Source: Mycobacterium sp. URHB0044 (GTDB taxonomy: Bacteria; Actinomycetota; Actinomycetes; Mycobacteriales; Mycobacteriaceae). Taken from it: DNA of 64,000 nt. The first letter of the stretch is position 1. The number at the start of each line of letters is the position of its first letter. This document shows positions 1 to 9,178 of this stretch, piece after piece. Location of the stretch: NCBI RefSeq assembly GCF_000620625.1, contig NZ_JIAW01000002.1:124001-188000 (forward strand). Direction: 5' to 3'. Below the pieces are notes generated by a model, which saw only the letters and a list, made by a program, of their open reading frames with translations, had not been told where the DNA came from and searched no databases. A program made the position numbers and the translations under genes.

Positions 1-543
1 CTCGGCGCCGCCCACGTACACCGCGGCCTGGATCTGATCGGCCAGCAGGTGCGGGCTGCCCGGATCGTCGGACGCGAGGCCGCCGCCGTGGAACGACATG
101 GCCGCGGCGACCCGGTCGGGGACCCGGCCGGCGACGACCAACGACGTGCGTCCACCCATGCAATAGCCGGTGGTGCCGAACGTGGCGCCGGTGACCTCGG
201 GCCGGGACTCGAGGTAGTCGAAGAACGCCGTGGCGTCGCTGGCCATGAGGTCCGGCGTGATCTTCGAAATCATCGTGAACAGCCGTTGGCGTTCGGCTTG
301 GTCGGTGAAGACCGTGGCCATCTCGAACGGCGTCCATTCGCCGTCGCGGTAGTAGACGTCCGGGAGCAGCACGGCGTAGCCGTAGTCAGCCAGCCTCTCC
401 GCCATGTCACGGAAGACCGAGCGCGTCCCGCCGGCGTCCGGATACATCACCACGCCGGGCCACGGGCCGGTCCCCTCGGGGGTGGCTAGCGTGACGGGAC
501 ATTCCCCGTCGGCAGTGGTGATGGTGTCTGCGGTCGTCGGCAT
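1..543 (-). CDS. dienelactone hydrolase family protein (3' end cut by window edge)
   Basis: Alpha/beta hydrolase of the dienelactone hydrolase family, which typically opens lactone or ester bonds in the cytosol. 181 codons are visible and no stop is reached. The start is ATG, giving MPTTADTITTADGEC. The nucleophile elbow reads GYCMGG, with the cysteine nucleophile usual in this family in place of serine, and is followed by a conserved FHGGG. The catalytic Asp and His would lie beyond the edge. It diverges from thyA across 41 bp. In M. tuberculosis a dienelactone hydrolase also borders thyA, so this looks like the conserved chromosomal side of the window. The natural substrate cannot be read from the sequence. 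Confidence 0.88.
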   Translation of the reverse strand, partial: MPTTADTITTADGECPVTLATPEGTGPWPGVVMYPDAGGTRSVFRDMAERLADYGYAVLLPDVYYRDGEWTPFEMATVFTDQAERQRLFTMISKITPDLMASDATAFFDYLESRPEVTGATFGTTGYCMGGRTSLVVAGRVPDRVAAAMSFHGGGLASDDPGSPHLLADQIQAAVYVGGAE

Positions 544-584
544 GCCCTCCGTTCTACTCCACGCTCTGGACGTAAGCTTGGCGA

Positions 585-1397
585 GTGCCGATCGCTGCGC
601 CGATTCCGACGCCCTACGAGGATCTCCTGAGGTTGGTCCTCGAGACCGGTACCCCGAAGTCCGACCGCACGGGCACGGGAACGCGAAGCCTGTTCGGCCA
701 TCAGATGCGCTACGACCTGGCCTCGGGGTTCCCGCTGATCACCACCAAGAAGGTGCACACCAAGTCGATCGTCTACGAGTTGCTGTGGTTCCTGCGCGGC
801 GATTCCAACATCGGTTGGCTGCATGAGCACGGCATCACCATCTGGGATGAATGGGCTTCTCCGACAGGCGATCTCGGACCGGTATACGGCGTGCAGTGGC
901 GGTCCTGGCCGACGCCCACCGGCGAGCACATCGACCAGATCAGCGCTGCACTCGAGCTGCTGAAGAGCGATCCCGACTCGCGGCGCAACATCGTGTCGGC
1001 CTGGAACGTCGGGGAGATCCCGCAGATGGCGCTGCCGCCGTGCCACGCCTTCTTCCAGTTCTACGTCGCGGACGGCAAGCTGTCCTGCCAGCTGTATCAG
1101 CGCAGTGCGGACCTGTTCCTCGGCGTCCCGTTCAACATCGCCAGCTATGCGTTGTTGACGCACATGATGGCGGCGCAGGCGGGGCTCGGCGTGGGGGAGT
1201 TCGTCTGGACCGGCGGCGACTGCCACATCTACGACAACCACGTCGAGCAGGTCACCCTGCAACTCAGCCGTGAGCCGCGGCCCTACCCGCAACTCGTTCT
1301 CGCGCACCGTGATTCGATCTTCGACTACACCTACGAAGACATCGAGATCATGAACTACGATCCACACCCGGCGATCAAGGCTCCCGTCGCCGTATGA
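585..1397 (+). CDS. thyA: thymidylate synthase ThyA
   Basis: Converts dUMP to dTMP using methylenetetrahydrofolate, producing dihydrofolate for the DfrA encoded next to it. The protein (270 aa) carries the family landmarks: the N-terminal RTGTGT loop, the folate/dUMP loop with the catalytic cysteine in [23 protein letters not shown] and the C-terminal IKAPVAV. It reads closely like mycobacterial ThyA. The GTG start used here gives about seven residues more than the usual 263 aa protein, whose start would fall at the threonine of TPYEDLL, so the true start may be slightly further in. Its stop overlaps the dfrA start (ATGA), a translational-coupling arrangement. Confidence 0.97.
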   Translation: MPIAAPIPTPYEDLLRLVLETGTPKSDRTGTGTRSLFGHQMRYDLASGFPLITTKKVHTKSIVYELLWFLRGDSNIGWLHEHGITIWDEWASPTGDLGPVYGVQWRSWPTPTGEHIDQISAALELLKSDPDSRRNIVSAWNVGEIPQMALPPCHAFFQFYVADGKLSCQLYQRSADLFLGVPFNIASYALLTHMMAAQAGLGVGEFVWTGGDCHIYDNHVEQVTLQLSREPRPYPQLVLAHRDSIFDYTYEDIEIMNYDPHPAIKAPVAV

Positions 1398-1882
1398 CGG
1401 GGTCGGTCGGGCTGATCTGGGCCCAGTCGAGCTCTGGCGTCATCGGCCGTGACAACGGCATCCCGTGGCGGCTGCCCGAGGACCAGGCGCGGTTCAAGGA
1501 GCTGACCCTCGGGCACACCGTGGTGATGGGGCGGTTGACCTGGGAGTCGCTGCCCGCGAAGGTGCGGCCACTGCCGGGACGCAGAAATGTCGTAGTGACG
1601 CGGCAAGATGACTTCATGGCTGACGGAGCGACCGTGGTGGGTGGCCTCGACGAGGCGCTCGCCGATGAGGAGAACTGGGTGATCGGGGGCGCGCAGATCT
1701 ACGCGCTGGCCCTGCCGATCGCCACTCGGTGCGAGGTCACCGAGGTGGACATCGACTTGCCACGCCAGGACGACGACGCGGTGGCGCCGCTGCTCGGCGA
1801 AGACTGGGCTGGTTCGACGGGGGACTGGCTGACCAGTGCGTCGGGCCTGCGGTACCGGTTCCTGAGCTACTCGCGGCGATGA
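1394..1882 (+). CDS. dfrA: dihydrofolate reductase DfrA
   Basis: Reduces dihydrofolate to tetrahydrofolate with NADPH, recycling the product of ThyA. The 162 aa length is normal for the family. Visible motifs are the N-terminal GLIWAQ, the Met20-loop region [16 protein letters not shown] with the catalytic acidic residue, the cofactor-binding [12 protein letters not shown], and VIGGAQIY near residue 97. The ATG overlaps the thyA stop by 4 bp and the stop overlaps the next start in the same way, so thyA, dfrA and the alkX-like gene form one coupled unit. This is a core housekeeping gene and the last clearly conserved landmark before the accessory DNA. Confidence 0.97.
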   Translation: MTGSVGLIWAQSSSGVIGRDNGIPWRLPEDQARFKELTLGHTVVMGRLTWESLPAKVRPLPGRRNVVVTRQDDFMADGATVVGGLDEALADEENWVIGGAQIYALALPIATRCEVTEVDIDLPRQDDDAVAPLLGEDWAGSTGDWLTSASGLRYRFLSYSRR

Positions 1883-3087
1883 GGCTGACGGCGGATGCCG
1901 CGCGCCGCACTGCGGTCGCCGCGCAGGGCTTCGGCGAGGCGAAGCCCGCAGGGGCGGTCACCCGGGCGCACCTCCGCAGGCTCGTCTCCCGGATTCAGGT
2001 GCTGCAGCTCGACTCGGTGTCGGTGGCCGTGCGGGCTCATTACGCGCCGGTGTTCAGCAGGCTCGGCCCGTACGACCGCGACGTGCTGGACCGGGCGGCG
2101 TGGAGTCACAGTGCGCGCTCGCCGCGGCTGCTGGTCGAGTACTGGGCGCATGAAGCCGCACTGATGGCCGTGGAGGATTGGCCGCTGCTGCGCTGGCGCA
2201 TGCGTGAGTACGAGCACGGGCGGTGGGGCACCGAGATCGTCAAGAAGAACGCCAAGCTGGCTGATGACATCGTTGCCGCCGTGGCCGAGCTCGGCCCGTC
2301 GACCGCAGGCCAGATCGAGGCGCACTTGGAGACGGAGCCCCGCGGCCGCAAGGGTCCGTGGTGGGACCGAAGCGACACCAAGTGGGTGGCCGAAGCGCTG
2401 TGGTCGTCGGGCGTGCTGACGACGGCGACGCGCGTCGGCTTTGCCCGCCACTACGACCTCACCGAACGGGTGTTGCCGCCGGAGGTGTTGGCGCGGGAAG
2501 TCGACGACGACGAAGCGATTCGCGAGCTGGCGCTGCGGGCTGCCACCGCGCTGGGCGTGGCGACCGAGCCCGACATCCGCGACTACTTCCGGCTGTCGCC
2601 GAAACAGGCGAAGCCCGCGATTGCCAAGCTGGTCGCCGACGGAGAACTCGAAGCCGTCGAGGTCGAGGGCTGGGCCGCCCCCGCGTATCTGCCGGCCGCG
2701 CAGACGATTCCCCGACGCGACCGCGGCACGGCGCTGCTGTGCCCGTTCGACCCTCTGATCTTCTTCCGGCCAAGGGTCGAGCGAGTCTTCCAGTTCCATT
2801 ACCGCATAGAGATTTACGTGCCTGCGCCCAAGCGCCAATTCGGCTACTACGTATGGCCGTTCCTGATGGACGGCCGGCTGGTCGGCCGGGTGGACATCAA
2901 GGCCGAACGCACGCGAGACGCGCTGCACGTGGTGGGTGCGTTCGCCGAGCCGGGCCAGGATCTCGGCCGGGTGGCCGCGGCCCTTGCCGGCGAGCTGAAG
3001 ACGATGGCGTCGTGGCTGGGCCTGGCCGAGGTGACGGTGGGGGAGCGTGGCGATCTGGTGGGCAAGCTCGCGCGGGCGTTGGGTTGA
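1879..3087 (+). CDS. AlkX/YcaQ-like winged-helix DNA glycosylase (HTH_42 family)
   Basis: Member of the YcaQ/AlkZ-like superfamily (DUF1006, HTH_42), DNA glycosylases that remove bulky or crosslinking alkylpurines. The 402 aa length matches the family. Residues near 40-55 read [15 protein letters not shown] and contain the QxD catalytic signature of the YcaQ (AlkX) branch. A wHTH-rich middle follows, then a conserved [16 protein letters not shown] segment around residue 300. The start ATG overlaps the dfrA stop (ATGA). Its C-terminal codons recur in degenerate form about 1.2 kb downstream, beyond the nuclease gene. The function is inferred from the family; repair specificity cannot be read. 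Confidence 0.83.
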   Translation: MRLTADAARRTAVAAQGFGEAKPAGAVTRAHLRRLVSRIQVLQLDSVSVAVRAHYAPVFSRLGPYDRDVLDRAAWSHSARSPRLLVEYWAHEAALMAVEDWPLLRWRMREYEHGRWGTEIVKKNAKLADDIVAAVAELGPSTAGQIEAHLETEPRGRKGPWWDRSDTKWVAEALWSSGVLTTATRVGFARHYDLTERVLPPEVLAREVDDDEAIRELALRAATALGVATEPDIRDYFRLSPKQAKPAIAKLVADGELEAVEVEGWAAPAYLPAAQTIPRRDRGTALLCPFDPLIFFRPRVERVFQFHYRIEIYVPAPKRQFGYYVWPFLMDGRLVGRVDIKAERTRDALHVVGAFAEPGQDLGRVAAALAGELKTMASWLGLAEVTVGERGDLVGKLARALG

Positions 3088-4196
3088 CCGCGCCCGACGA
3101 CAAGCTAAGTCGTGACGGGGCGGGCTCCGGCGCAGTCTTCCCGGGTGTGCCACCGAAGATCGCCGTTCCGGATTGGTACCCAGAACTGCTCGATGCCGTC
3201 GCGGGCCGGGTGCAGACCGGTCGTCAGCGCGCGGTCGCGGCGGCAAACCAAGAGCTGATCAGCACGTATTGGGCGGTGGGCAATGAGATCCTGGCTCGCC
3301 AGCACGCCGAGGGGTGGGGCGCCCGGGTCATCGACCGGCTCTCGGCCGACCTGCGTGAACGCTTCCCGGAAGCCAAAGGATTCTCGGCGCGAAACCTCAA
3401 GTACATGCGGGCCTTCGCGGCCGCTTGGCCGGACATCGAAATTGTGCAGCGCAGCGCTGCACAATTGCCGTGGCGGCAGCACATGGTGCTGCTCGACAAG
3501 CTGGAGAGCCTTGACCTGCGCCTATGGTATGCCCGGGCGGCGATCGATCAGGGCTGGAGCCGCGACATCCTGGTCCACCACATCGACACGGAATTCCACC
3601 AGCGCGCTGGCAAGGCCATCACCAACTTCACCCGCACCCTGCCGCCGACTGACTCCGACCTCGCGCAGCAGGCTACCCGCGACCCCTACCTCTTCGACTT
3701 CGTCGGCATCGCAGACATCCGACGCGAGCACGACCTCGAACGAGCACTGACCGACCACGTCGAGAAGTTCCTCCTCGAACTCGGCCAGGGCTTCGCATTC
3801 GTCGGTCGACAGGTCCACTTGGAGATCGGCGACGCCGACTTTTACGCCGATCTGCTCTTCTACCATTTGGGGCTGCGGTGCTTCGTGGTGATCGAACTCA
3901 AGGTCGGCGACTTCGACCCCAGCTTTCTCGGCCAGCTTGGCATGTACATGGCCGCCGTCGACGATCGTCTGCGCCACGCCGACGACAGACCCACCATTGG
4001 GCTCATTCTGTGCAAGACCAAGAACAACGTCGTGGCGGAATACGCGCTGCGGGGATACACCGCGCCTATCGGTGTTGCGGAATGGAAGACCACCATCACC
4101 GCCAGCCTCCCCGCCGAGCTCGAAACCAGTCTTCCCACAGTCGAAGAACTCGAAGCCGAGCTCGATAGCGCGGCCCACGAAGGAGACACGCCATGA
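3084..4196 (+). CDS. DUF1016/YhcG-type PDDEXK nuclease
   Basis: Two-domain protein of the YhcG family. The N-terminal DUF1016 helical domain includes QELISTYWAVGNEI, FSARNLKYMRAF and LPWRQHMVLLDKL. A C-terminal PD-(D/E)XK nuclease domain is seen in DADFYADLLFYH, followed by the ExK motif in CFVVIELKVGDF and by GQLGMYM. Such proteins are stand-alone nucleases often found in mobile or defence settings. The TTG start used here overlaps the preceding stop (TTGA) and gives 370 aa; a GTG at 3147 begins closer to the domain and is a good alternative. No methylase or other partner lies beside it. A perfect 25-bp palindrome sits inside the gene, and a scrap of an alkX 3' end follows it, suggesting acquisition. 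Confidence 0.85.
   Translation: MTAPDDKLSRDGAGSGAVFPGVPPKIAVPDWYPELLDAVAGRVQTGRQRAVAAANQELISTYWAVGNEILARQHAEGWGARVIDRLSADLRERFPEAKGFSARNLKYMRAFAAAWPDIEIVQRSAAQLPWRQHMVLLDKLESLDLRLWYARAAIDQGWSRDILVHHIDTEFHQRAGKAITNFTRTLPPTDSDLAQQATRDPYLFDFVGIADIRREHDLERALTDHVEKFLLELGQGFAFVGRQVHLEIGDADFYADLLFYHLGLRCFVVIELKVGDFDPSFLGQLGMYMAAVDDRLRHADDRPTIGLILCKTKNNVVAEYALRGYTAPIGVAEWKTTITASLPAELETSLPTVEELEAELDSAAHEGDTP
3441..3465. repeat. perfect 12-bp inverted repeat inside the nuclease gene
   Basis: ATTGTGCAGCGC and its exact reverse complement are separated by one base. The repeat lies in coding sequence, encodes part of the DUF1016 domain and has no T-run, so it is not a terminator. It could be a protein-binding site or a strong mRNA hairpin. 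Confidence 0.9.
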
Positions 4197-4251
4197 CCTG
4201 GGCGAGGACGGGCCAGCCACACTAGGCGGGGGATCGGCGCAGTCAGCTCAA

Positions 4252-4290
4252 CGGTTGGGGCTGTCCGAGGTGACGGATGGGGAGCGGGGC
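4252..4290 (+). pseudogene. remnant of an alkX-like 3' end
   Basis: Thirteen codons read RLGLSEVTDGERG, against [13 protein letters not shown] at 3013-3051 near the end of the intact alkX-like gene. Nine codons are identical at the protein level and one more is a conservative change, while several synonymous positions differ, so this is a diverged copy and not a recent duplication. It stands directly after the nuclease gene, as would be expected if DNA carrying a new alkX 3' end plus the nuclease replaced or displaced the original end. Confidence 0.6.
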
Positions 4291-4359
4291 GCCAACAGAA
4301 TGATCGATGCGCGATTGGCGACACCAACTCCTCGAAGACAGGGATGTCAGGGACCGCGA

Positions 4360-4434
4360 TCAATAGACCACGCAGTGCGTCGCTCCGCCGTCGACGGCAA
4401 AGGTCTGTCCCGTCACGGCTCCCACTCGCCGGAA
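4360..4434 (-). pseudogene. C-terminal remnant of an SDR (FabG-like) gene
   Basis: Read on the minus strand this gives FRRVGAVTGQTFAVDGG followed by ATHCVVY and a stop, the classic C-terminal end of a short-chain dehydrogenase. A stop in the same frame lies just upstream and no Rossmann or YxxxK region is present, so only the last ~25 codons survive. With the alkX scrap next to it, this marks a deletion or insertion junction. Confidence 0.65.
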
Positions 4435-4469
4435 TCACCGATCCCAAATCACCTTCGGTGGATCAGGGC

Positions 4470-5777
4470 TCAGAACGCCCGCAGGTTGTCCCGCAGCAGG
4501 GCATGTGAATAGCTCGTCCGGGTAAGACCCCTCGCCTGCAGCGCCGGTACCAGCCCGTCGCATATCTCGATGATCCTGTGACGTGTCAGCGACCCGCCAT
4601 CCCCTGGGAACAGGAAGCCGTCGCCGCCGACCTCTTCCATCGCCGCCGCCATGATGTCGGCGACCTGGTCCGGCGTACCGATGGCCTCGAAGGAGGTAGC
4701 GCCGCCTGCCGATCGGGCCTCCATGCACTGGCGCAGCGTCTTGCCGGTTCCCCACTGGGCGAACCCAGCGAGTGATCCCTGTTCGCCGCGCGTGACGAAG
4801 TAGGGGACCGGCTCGTCAAGATCCATCTTGGTGAAGTCCGCGTAGAAGTTCGAGCTCAACGCCTTGAGACGGGCCGGGATCTCCTCCTCGCTCATCGGCT
4901 TGATCTTGGCTCGTGCCTCCGCCTCGGTCTCGCCGAGGATCGGGGAGAACAGGAACATCACCTTCACGTCATCAGGATCGCGCCCAGCGGCGGTGGCCTG
5001 GTTGCGGATGTCCGCTCGGTACTCCTTCATCCCTTCGACTCCAGTCGCCCACGCGATGATCGCATCCGCGTGCTTGGCGGCGAAGGCCCGCCCCGCGGGG
5101 GACCCTCCGGCTTGCAGGTAGACGGGACGGCCCTGCGGTGAGCGGACGCACGTCAGGGGACCTCGTGACTTGAAGTGCTTGCCGACGAAGTCGACGTCAT
5201 GGACCTTACTGGGATCGATGTAGATCCCCTTCTCGCGATCGCGCACGACCGCTCCCGGTTCCCAGCTATCGCACAGGGCGTTCACGAGCTCGACGAACTC
5301 GTCGGCGATCTCATACCGCAAATCATGCTCCGGCATCTCGTCGAGGCCGTAGTTCTGGGCCGCTTCGTCCTTGGCGCTGGTGACCACGTTCCAGCCGAAG
5401 CGCCCACTCGTGAGCGAGTCCATGGTGGACGCCAGGCGCGCCAACGCATACGGGTGATAGAACGTCGTGGACATCGTCGCGACGATGCCCAGTTGCCGGG
5501 TCAGCGCACCGACCTTCGCGGCCAGCGGCACCGGATCCTGTTTCGGACAGGAGTCTCCGTTCTCCAGGGCGCGAGCCGTGGTGCCTTCCAGACCGCGCGG
5601 GATCCCGACGGTGTCTTCCAGCATCAGGAAGTCGAAGCAGGCCCGCTCGAGCGCTTGGGCCAGCTCGACGTAGAAGTCCCCCGTGAACGGAACGCCCTCC
5701 GATAGCGTGTACGGAGTCTTCCACTCGTTGGCCTGGAAAGTCTGGAACCACCCGAGGTGGAACGGTTTTGCTGGCAT
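4470..5777 (-). CDS. NtaA/SnaA/DszA-family flavin-dependent monooxygenase
   Basis: Class C flavin monooxygenase of the bacterial luciferase-like superfamily, NtaA/SnaA/SoxA(DszA) branch. These enzymes use FMNH2 supplied by a separate reductase to oxidise nitrilotriacetate, sulfones and similar substrates. The length (435 aa) is typical. Family features include HLGWFQTFQANEW at the N-terminus, STTFYHPYALARLASTMDSLT with GRFGWNVVTS in the centre and YLQAGGSPAGRAFAA. No flavin reductase gene is adjacent. It stands alone between remnants, with about 500 bp of gene-poor DNA on its promoter side. The substrate is unknown. Confidence 0.88.
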   Translation of the reverse strand: MPAKPFHLGWFQTFQANEWKTPYTLSEGVPFTGDFYVELAQALERACFDFLMLEDTVGIPRGLEGTTARALENGDSCPKQDPVPLAAKVGALTRQLGIVATMSTTFYHPYALARLASTMDSLTSGRFGWNVVTSAKDEAAQNYGLDEMPEHDLRYEIADEFVELVNALCDSWEPGAVVRDREKGIYIDPSKVHDVDFVGKHFKSRGPLTCVRSPQGRPVYLQAGGSPAGRAFAAKHADAIIAWATGVEGMKEYRADIRNQATAAGRDPDDVKVMFLFSPILGETEAEARAKIKPMSEEEIPARLKALSSNFYADFTKMDLDEPVPYFVTRGEQGSLAGFAQWGTGKTLRQCMEARSAGGATSFEAIGTPDQVADIMAAAMEEVGGDGFLFPGDGGSLTRHRIIEICDGLVPALQARGLTRTSYSHALLRDNLRAF

Positions 5778-5990
5778 CTGTCCTCATTAACGAGATTGAA
5801 CTGTCAGCAAAATCCAATCGCGGCATCGTGTCCACCATGTTTCCCCCGGGTCTCGCTGGAATTAGGCTGATAGGTCGCGAGTCTGGGCACAGGCAACCCA
5901 TGTTCCCGCTCTGTGAGCGGTTGGCTTGGATATCCGCCCGGACGCAATCTGGATTCGGGACAACGACATTGGTGACCGCGCCACCCTGCA

Positions 5991-6211
5991 GACACCCATC
6001 CGGTCGGCGAGAATCTTGGCGGGGTCCCCGCCGATTGCCCCGAGAGCTTCGGCGACATCGGCCACATCTGCGCGTTCGCGATGGCCAACGCCTCCCGGTT
6101 CGGATTGCAGGACGTGATCTGGCCGGGCGTCTACTCCACGCCGGTCGGGCCCAAGCCACGGGCTACGGACACTTCGACCACGTGCACATCACCACGACAC
6201 CGCGCGGCTGA
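5991..6211 (+). pseudogene. frameshifted remnant of an ARB_07466-like secreted protein
   Basis: One frame gives THPVGENLGGVPADCPESFG and continues to ANASRFGLQDVIWPGVY; the reading then moves to another frame to finish as GYGHFDHVHITTTPRG and stop. That ending is characteristic of the ARB_07466-like C-terminal domain of actinobacterial exported, cell-wall-associated proteins. The N-terminal part with the signal peptide is missing and at least one frameshift is needed, so this is a gene relic. The stretch before it (5778-5990) holds nothing I recognise. Confidence 0.6.
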
Positions 6212-6289
6212 CCCGTCGGCCAACCGGGCTCGCGGAATTTGTCGGTGGGTGCGCGCATGCTGGCGGCATCTACGACGAAAGGAGCCGCG

Positions 6290-6772
6290 ATGTGCTGGCG
6301 CTGTGACAATCCGGACGGCACCACCGAGGAGTACCTGGAGGAGCTGCGCGCGATGATCGCGGACCACGGCTGGGCGGTCCAATACGTCGAGAGCGACAAC
6401 CGACCGTCGGCCTACACGGTCGGGTTACACGCCCGCGGTCTCCCGGAACTGTTGATGACCGGCCTCTCCGCCGAGGTCTCCTGTCGAGTGCTCAACTCGA
6501 TCGCACACATGATTGTCGACGACGGCGTCGTGGTTGCGCCGGCGATGCACATCGACTACCAAGATCGGTTCCTCATCGAGGTGGTTCAGGTGGAGCACCC
6601 CGATGTCCACATGAGATTCGCTGTCGAGCTCTTCGGCCCGAAGGTCCGTGCGATGCAATTGGTATGGGCTGACGAGAAGGGGCGTCTTCCCTGGGAGGCG
6701 GGGTGGGGCCATGGCCGTCGTCGCCAACCCGTCCTGGGACGGCGTGCGGACTGGCCAAACTCGGCTGCCTAA
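6290..6772 (+). CDS. DUF4262 domain protein
   Basis: Small cytosolic protein (160 aa) of the DUF4262 family, whose function is unknown. The N-terminus MCWRCDNPD is followed by the domain core with YTVGLHARGLPELLMTGL and the C-terminal PWEAGWGHGRRRQPVLG, which resembles the usual family ending. An AAAGGA ribosome-binding site lies 8 bp before this ATG, which decides the start against an in-frame ATG 51 bp upstream. It appears to be transcribed alone. Confidence 0.85.
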   Translation: MCWRCDNPDGTTEEYLEELRAMIADHGWAVQYVESDNRPSAYTVGLHARGLPELLMTGLSAEVSCRVLNSIAHMIVDDGVVVAPAMHIDYQDRFLIEVVQVEHPDVHMRFAVELFGPKVRAMQLVWADEKGRLPWEAGWGHGRRRQPVLGRRADWPNSAA

Positions 6773-7360
6773 AACAGCGATTCGCCGTTGTGCATCGGCG
6801 ACTCGCCGAATGTGGACATTGCGTGAGAACGCTGACGTCGGCGCACTTCAGCGGACTGTCGTCTCAAACTCACGGCGGAAACGGATATTGCGGGTTGCCA
6901 GCAATGTCACTGTTTTCATCCGATGAATCAGGGACGCACCGGGCGGCCCACACCGCCACGGTAGATCAGCTATCAAAGCGCCTCGACGCCAACGGGTTTA
7001 GTGGCCTGTGCCAGGTTCCGCGGTCGCTTTTCCGGTGCCTTTGCCGCGCCACGCGCCTCCCCAGAACCTCCTGACTGCATTGCTGCGCACGCGCCGAGGG
7101 ATCTGCGCTTCGCGAGCTGCGCCGTCAGTCGCTTGCCTCGCCGCGGAAGCCGGAGCATCGCCCGAGATGCTGCACAACCGTACGGCTCTCGCATCCGCCA
7201 CGAAGATGAGAAAACCGGTACGCCATTTCGGTTCCCATCCACCAAATGGTGCGGCCGGGTCAGAAACGATATTCGGACGTCGGCCATCGCGTGGCGAAGC
7301 GTTAGGCGAAATCATCGGCCACTGACCGCAGTCCTCGTCGATCGGGCACCCCGCCGCGAG
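6773..7360. other. gene-poor stretch
   Basis: Open frames occur here on both strands but none has a recognisable domain, a good ribosome-binding site or mycobacterial-looking protein content. I see no hairpin with a T-run, no repeat and no RNA gene. It may be decayed coding DNA at the left border of the aromatic island. Confidence 0.5.
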
Positions 7361-9178
7361 TCACGCTCGAACACTGCCGGAGCGGGTGGCCCGGGATCGA
7401 CTGCCGCAGATGACGCGCGCCGAGGGTTCGGCGGAGACGAGTTCGGCTACTAGGTGTGCCCGGAGCTTGCGAACCAGTTGTTGGTTGACGTAACCCTTGT
7501 CGGTTGTCTCGCCAAGGTCGATGTCGGGGGGCTCAGACAGGATGAGCAGGCGCCGCACGACGTGCGAGGAACCCCCTCCGGCGGCGGCCAGCCCGTCGAG
7601 GGCCGCCGAGAGTTCGGTGCGCAGACCGGTGTCGGGCGTACCGTCCGCCGACACCCGGTGGGCATGGCTGGGGTGAATCCAGACCAGCGCGGCGACGAAT
7701 TCGCCGCCCTCGCCACAAATGACGGCGTCGTGGATCAAGCCGTTCATCGCCGAGATGAGCTGAGGCCGAACGAGTCCCACGGTGACGAACGTGCCAGTGG
7801 ACAGTTTGAAGTTCTCCGAGATTCGCCCCGAGAAGATCAGTCCCTTGTTCGGGTCGGCCGGGTCTGCCAGCGTCACCGCATCATCAGTGCGCAAGTACCC
7901 GTCTCGATCGAATAGTGCCTCATCGAGATCGGGACGCCCGTAATAGCCCGGTGTCACGTTGGGCCCGCGCAGCCGCACCTCGTACTTACCCTCGCTTGGA
8001 ACGAGTTTCAGCGTCACCCCGGGCAGCGGAACACCGATCGTGTCACTGCGGGTCATGGCGAAGTGCGCCGATGTGGCGGCCGGCGCTGTCTCGGTCATCC
8101 CCCACGAGGTGGTCGGGTGCATGGCTGAGCCGTACCGTTCGGCGAGCACACGGAGCCGATCCAGATGCTGTTGGGGCAGCGCCGCGGCGGCGAACAACGC
8201 CACCCGCAGCCGCGAGAAGAACCGTTCGGCCAGCGCGGAATCGGCCTCAAGATGAGGCAACAGTGCCGAATACCCGGCAGGCACGTTGAAGTACAGAGTC
8301 GGGGACACCTCGGCGAGGTTGGCGATGGTCCGGCCGATCAGCTGTGGTGCTGGACGGCCGTCATCGATCCAGAGGTTCCCGCCGTTGACGATCACCATGT
8401 TGACGTTGTGATTGCCACCGAAGGTGTGACTCCACGGCAGCCAGTCGAGGATCACCGGCGGCTCTGCCTGCAGGAAGGGCCACACCTGCCGCATCTGCTG
8501 CTGGTTGGCTGCGAGCATGCCGTGGGTGTTGATGACTCCCTTCGGCATGCCGGTGGACCCGGAAGTGAACATGATCTTGGCGACGGTGTCGTCGATATTC
8601 GTTGTCAGCGAGGGCAGCGGCGTCGTGGGCGCCGACTCGATCTCGGCAAGCGGTGTCAGACCCGGCACGGTGCCCGCGGCGGTCAGCACCAGGCCGACGT
8701 CGCCGACGACGGGCAGAATTCGGGCGTAGTCGTCGTTCTCGACAAAGACAGCCGCGGGATCGGTTGCTGCGATGATGTGGCTCAGCTTGGCGAAATCCGT
8801 GCTCTGCAGAGAATAGGCCGCACTGACCGGCACGATCGGACTGCCCAGTGCGTATCCGGCCAGGGTGATCAGCAGGTGGGCGATGCTGTTGTGGGACGCG
8901 ATCAGTATTGGTCTACCGGCGACGCCGCGGTCGAGCAGCCCCTGGCTGATCCGCCTCACCCGTTCGCCGGCCTCGCCCCATGTCAGCTTCGTCCAGCCGT
9001 GTTGGCCGCGTTCGGCGACCAGCAGGCGGTCGGGGTGTTGCGCACAACGGGCGAAGAAAGTCGCCAGCACATCGGGCTTGGCCCGGTCGTCGAGTGGATG
9101 ACGGCAGGTGAGCAGCAGCGAACCGTCGGGGAGGTGTTCTGCTGAGATGTCGGGGTCGGCGAAGGGGGCGGTAGTCAT
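7361..9178 (-). CDS. feruloyl-CoA synthase-like aryl-CoA ligase
   Basis: Adenylate-forming enzyme (ANL superfamily) of 605 aa that should join an aryl or arylpropenoyl acid to CoA using ATP. The P-loop signature FTSGSTGMPKGV is at residues 204-215, the feruloyl-CoA-synthase-like LDWLPWSHTFGGNHN follows, then SWGMTETAP and the hinge-side YLRTDDAV. It is the last gene of the minus operon, its ATG directly following the stop of the upstream SDR gene. In this setting it could activate cinnamate or hydroxycinnamates feeding the same pathway. The C-terminal lysine region is less typical. The exact substrate is inferred. Confidence 0.85.
   Translation of the reverse strand: MTTAPFADPDISAEHLPDGSLLLTCRHPLDDRAKPDVLATFFARCAQHPDRLLVAERGQHGWTKLTWGEAGERVRRISQGLLDRGVAGRPILIASHNSIAHLLITLAGYALGSPIVPVSAAYSLQSTDFAKLSHIIAATDPAAVFVENDDYARILPVVGDVGLVLTAAGTVPGLTPLAEIESAPTTPLPSLTTNIDDTVAKIMFTSGSTGMPKGVINTHGMLAANQQQMRQVWPFLQAEPPVILDWLPWSHTFGGNHNVNMVIVNGGNLWIDDGRPAPQLIGRTIANLAEVSPTLYFNVPAGYSALLPHLEADSALAERFFSRLRVALFAAAALPQQHLDRLRVLAERYGSAMHPTTSWGMTETAPAATSAHFAMTRSDTIGVPLPGVTLKLVPSEGKYEVRLRGPNVTPGYYGRPDLDEALFDRDGYLRTDDAVTLADPADPNKGLIFSGRISENFKLSTGTFVTVGLVRPQLISAMNGLIHDAVICGEGGEFVAALVWIHPSHAHRVSADGTPDTGLRTELSAALDGLAAAGGGSSHVVRRLLILSEPPDIDLGETTDKGYVNQQLVRKLRAHLVAELVSAEPSARVICGSRSRATRSGSVRA

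Noticed and set aside
1867..3246. 459-codon minus-strand open frame across the alkX-like gene
   Set aside because: It is antisense to a gene with clear family motifs, has no domain of its own and is arginine/proline-rich, the usual high-GC shadow.
3441..3465. Palindrome read as an intrinsic terminator or an insertion-sequence end
   Set aside because: It is in the middle of an intact reading frame, lacks a T-run and no transposase or target duplication is present.
7001..7453. 150-codon plus-strand open frame and its antisense partners
   Set aside because: No domain, no ribosome-binding site, and the plus frame runs into the end of the convergent ligase gene; composition looks like chance coding in GC-rich DNA.
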